From Flavobacteriaceae bacterium UBA7684 (GTDB taxonomy: Bacteria > Bacteroidota > Bacteroidia > Flavobacteriales > Flavobacteriaceae), in contig DLGW01000010.1 of NCBI GenBank assembly GCA_002482885.1, positions 45,667 to 109,666 on the forward strand: a stretch of DNA of 64,000 bases, given 5' to 3'. This document shows positions 62,961 to 64,000 of this stretch, in pieces. The position numbers and the translations under genes were made by a program. The notes below the pieces were generated by a model. The model saw only the letters and a list, made by a program, of their open reading frames with translations, made no database searches and had not been told where the DNA came from. Numbering within the stretch: the first letter of the stretch is position 1; each line of letters opens with the position of its first letter.

Positions 62961-63000
62961 AAAAAAATCCAGAACTGAAATTTTAGTTCTGGATTTTTTT
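62961..63000. terminator. Terminator of the PqqD/ATP-grasp operon
   Basis: AAAAAAATCCAGAACT (62961-62976) pairs with AGTTCTGGATTTTTTT (62985-63000), perfect over 16 bp. It should also work for transcription from the right. Confidence 0.88.
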
Positions 63001-63063
63001 GTTTAATCGTAAAAATTATTGACTTATAGGAGTTGCAAACCCTTTAAGAATTCCTTTTTCATG

Positions 63064-63393
63064 TTAATCAATTATTAATACTGTTGCACCATTTGTCGAT
63101 TTGACTTTATGTTTCAAAGAGTTGTCTCCAACTACATAAGTCGAACCAATGTTTAGTACTATTTCTGAGTTATCTATATGTTCAATCACTATTTGTCCAG
63201 AAACAATAAATACAATATGTCCTTTGTCGCACCAATGGTCTGCAAGGTAGTTTTTTGAATATTCAACTTGTCTAAGTTTTATATTACCAACGTTTTGTGT
63301 CTTAATAATAGCAAAACCGTATTCTCCTTCATATTTTTCTGCCTCCACATTTTCCCAATTAAATGAAATCGGCATATTTAGTTCTATGGTCAT
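63064..63393 (-). CDS. Cupin-fold protein (DHCW-motif-like)
   Basis: 109 residues, cupin strands with DHWCDKGHIVFIVSGQIVIE, close to the DHCW-motif cupins. Metal ligands may be His in DHWC and HKVKS. Function unknown, probably a small-molecule enzyme or sensor. It lies alone, beyond the terminator. Confidence 0.8.
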   Translation of the reverse strand: MTIELNMPISFNWENVEAEKYEGEYGFAIIKTQNVGNIKLRQVEYSKNYLADHWCDKGHIVFIVSGQIVIEHIDNSEIVLNIGSTYVVGDNSLKHKVKSTNGATVLIID

Positions 63394-63416
63394 TTTTTAT
63401 TGTCTTAAGGATGTTT

Positions 63417-63509
63417 TTACTGTATAGGTTTTTCAATTTTGTGATTCAATTTTTTTTCTTCTTCAGTTTGCCCAAATAGAGTAAAAAACATAATGGAACT
63501 GATATGCTT
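63417..63509 (-). pseudogene. Possible remnant of a secreted-protein gene
   Basis: In frame, minus strand: KHISSIMFFTLFGQTEEEKK reads like a signal peptide and cleavage site, but an ATAG in place of ATG blocks the start and the frame stops after 31 residues. An internal ATG at 63491 gives 24 residues only. Could be chance; no parent is known. Confidence 0.3.
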
Positions 63510-63528
63510 CTATGGTGCGAAACGCCTG

Positions 63529-63609
63529 TTAGCGGTCCGGCTTGTATAGATAATAACTTCTCTCAAAATTTTCTGGAATTGCGGCAATTGTGTAAATTTT
63601 TAGTCTCAT
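63529..63609 (-). CDS. Short ORF in cassette-like gap, doubtful
   Basis: 26 residues (MRLKIYTIAAIPENFERSYY start) end at a TAA within the sequence CGCTAACAGGCG. No family is recognised. It may be a truncated fragment; listed for completeness because it is 17 nt from the gene upstream. Confidence 0.2.
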   Translation of the reverse strand: MRLKIYTIAAIPENFERSYYLYKPDR

Positions 63610-63625
63610 ATTTTCATTTTGGAAA

Positions 63626-63940
63626 TTATTTCAAAGGTTTGATTTTAATGTGCCGTGGTACACGCTTTCTTTTTATAAAGCCCCAAATTTTGTTGTCAGG
63701 TGTCAACTGTTGGTAGCTAGTTTTTATATAAGGACGCGCCCCATCATTTGGATGAAATTTTTCCTGTAAATACTTTTTCTCATCTTCATCAAGTTCTCGA
63801 ACAGACCCGTCAAGTTCAACATGTACAAATTCAAATCCTTCTTCTTTAGGTCGTAAAGGAAATTCATACTTAAAATAGAGAATAAGTGTCAATAGCGCTA
63901 TTCCTAAAACTACAAATATAATTATGTATAAAAGCGTCAT
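63626..63940 (-). CDS. Small membrane-anchored hypothetical protein
   Basis: 104 residues with one N-terminal TM (LLYIIIFVVLGIALLTLILY) and a soluble basic-ended tail (GFIKRKRVPRHIKIKPLK). No family recognised. It may be a gene-cassette-type product, given the small isolated genes around it. Confidence 0.55.
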   Translation of the reverse strand: MTLLYIIIFVVLGIALLTLILYFKYEFPLRPKEEGFEFVHVELDGSVRELDEDEKKYLQEKFHPNDGARPYIKTSYQQLTPDNKIWGFIKRKRVPRHIKIKPLK

Positions 63941-64000
63941 ATTTTTTCTGTTTATGTATTGTCTTTAAGCTGTCTGCCAACTCAAAAATATACGAAATAT

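Noticed and set aside
63504..63716. Plus-strand ORF of 70 codons
   Set aside because: It spans a gap and the 3' end of a better-supported minus gene and resembles no family.

Overview
The window looks like chromosome from a Flavobacteriaceae member close to Flavobacterium. The evidence is low GC, promoters of the Bacteroidetes type (a TAnnTTTG -7 box, with a TTG -33 box 18 nt upstream in the two best cases), a PorD-like type IX secretion lipoprotein-assembly factor, a Bacteroidetes-type RNA polymerase omega subunit, and small OmpA/TPR/beta-barrel envelope proteins. No rRNA, tRNA, CRISPR array, insertion sequence or prophage was recognised.

Layout. 1-9702: nitrite assimilation and sensing. 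A partial SDR/DUF2867 oxidoreductase is divergent from nirB-nirD and a small membrane protein. A minus-strand block (LprI-like secreted protein, ParDE-type toxin-antitoxin pair) follows, then a DUF4202 protein and a NarX/NarL-like two-component pair whose kinase has a PilJ/NarX-type sensor. 9695-25180: housekeeping genes, namely Gfo/Idh/MocA oxidoreductase, gltA, pcm, a geranylgeranyl-reductase-like flavoprotein, DUF6913-dapA, the bamD-rpoZ-coaBC-porD-recN operon, fabI, YigZ/HAD/ribD and prmC. 25163-34936: an SGNH/MBOAT O-acetylation pair, an OmpA protein, the NO-stress repair protein Ric next to an Rrf2 regulator, a degenerate M1-peptidase/beta-barrel fusion, LOG and WbqC. 34946-39635: lepB-dapB-DUF5683-parB-parA, all minus. 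40886-54264: a surface polysaccharide cluster made of two convergent operons, with TIGR04325 methyltransferases, glycosyltransferases, FdtA/FdtB amino-sugar enzymes and an LTA-synthase-like sulfatase. 54368-55934: dapD and a small AraC regulator. 56126-62856: a compact six-gene operon of unknown purpose. 62868-63940: a repeat element, terminator and small cassette-like genes.

The best candidate for an undescribed system is the 56126-62856 operon: a PqqD-like (RiPP recognition element-like) protein, an ATP-grasp ligase, a DapDC/LysA-fold PLP decarboxylase, a urea-transporter-type membrane domain fused to an M23 metallopeptidase, a TPR plus beta-barrel protein, and a secreted TPR protein. The decarboxylase carries a roughly 30-residue N-terminal extension with a YxxPxL motif like that of lasso-peptide leaders, which PqqD-type domains bind. 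This suggests, but does not prove, that the PqqD-like protein docks on the enzyme and that ligation and decarboxylation of an amino acid are coupled to envelope transport or remodelling.

Other points of note are three copies of a hairpin-rich intergenic element (two of them upstream of the two halves of the nitrite module), a 19-bp perfect inverted repeat between the NarX-like and NarL-like genes, a near-perfect palindrome at the ric promoter, a glycosyltransferase fused to a paralogue of the methyltransferase encoded two genes upstream, and five very short two-copy intergenic tandem repeats, three of which have a 14-nt period.
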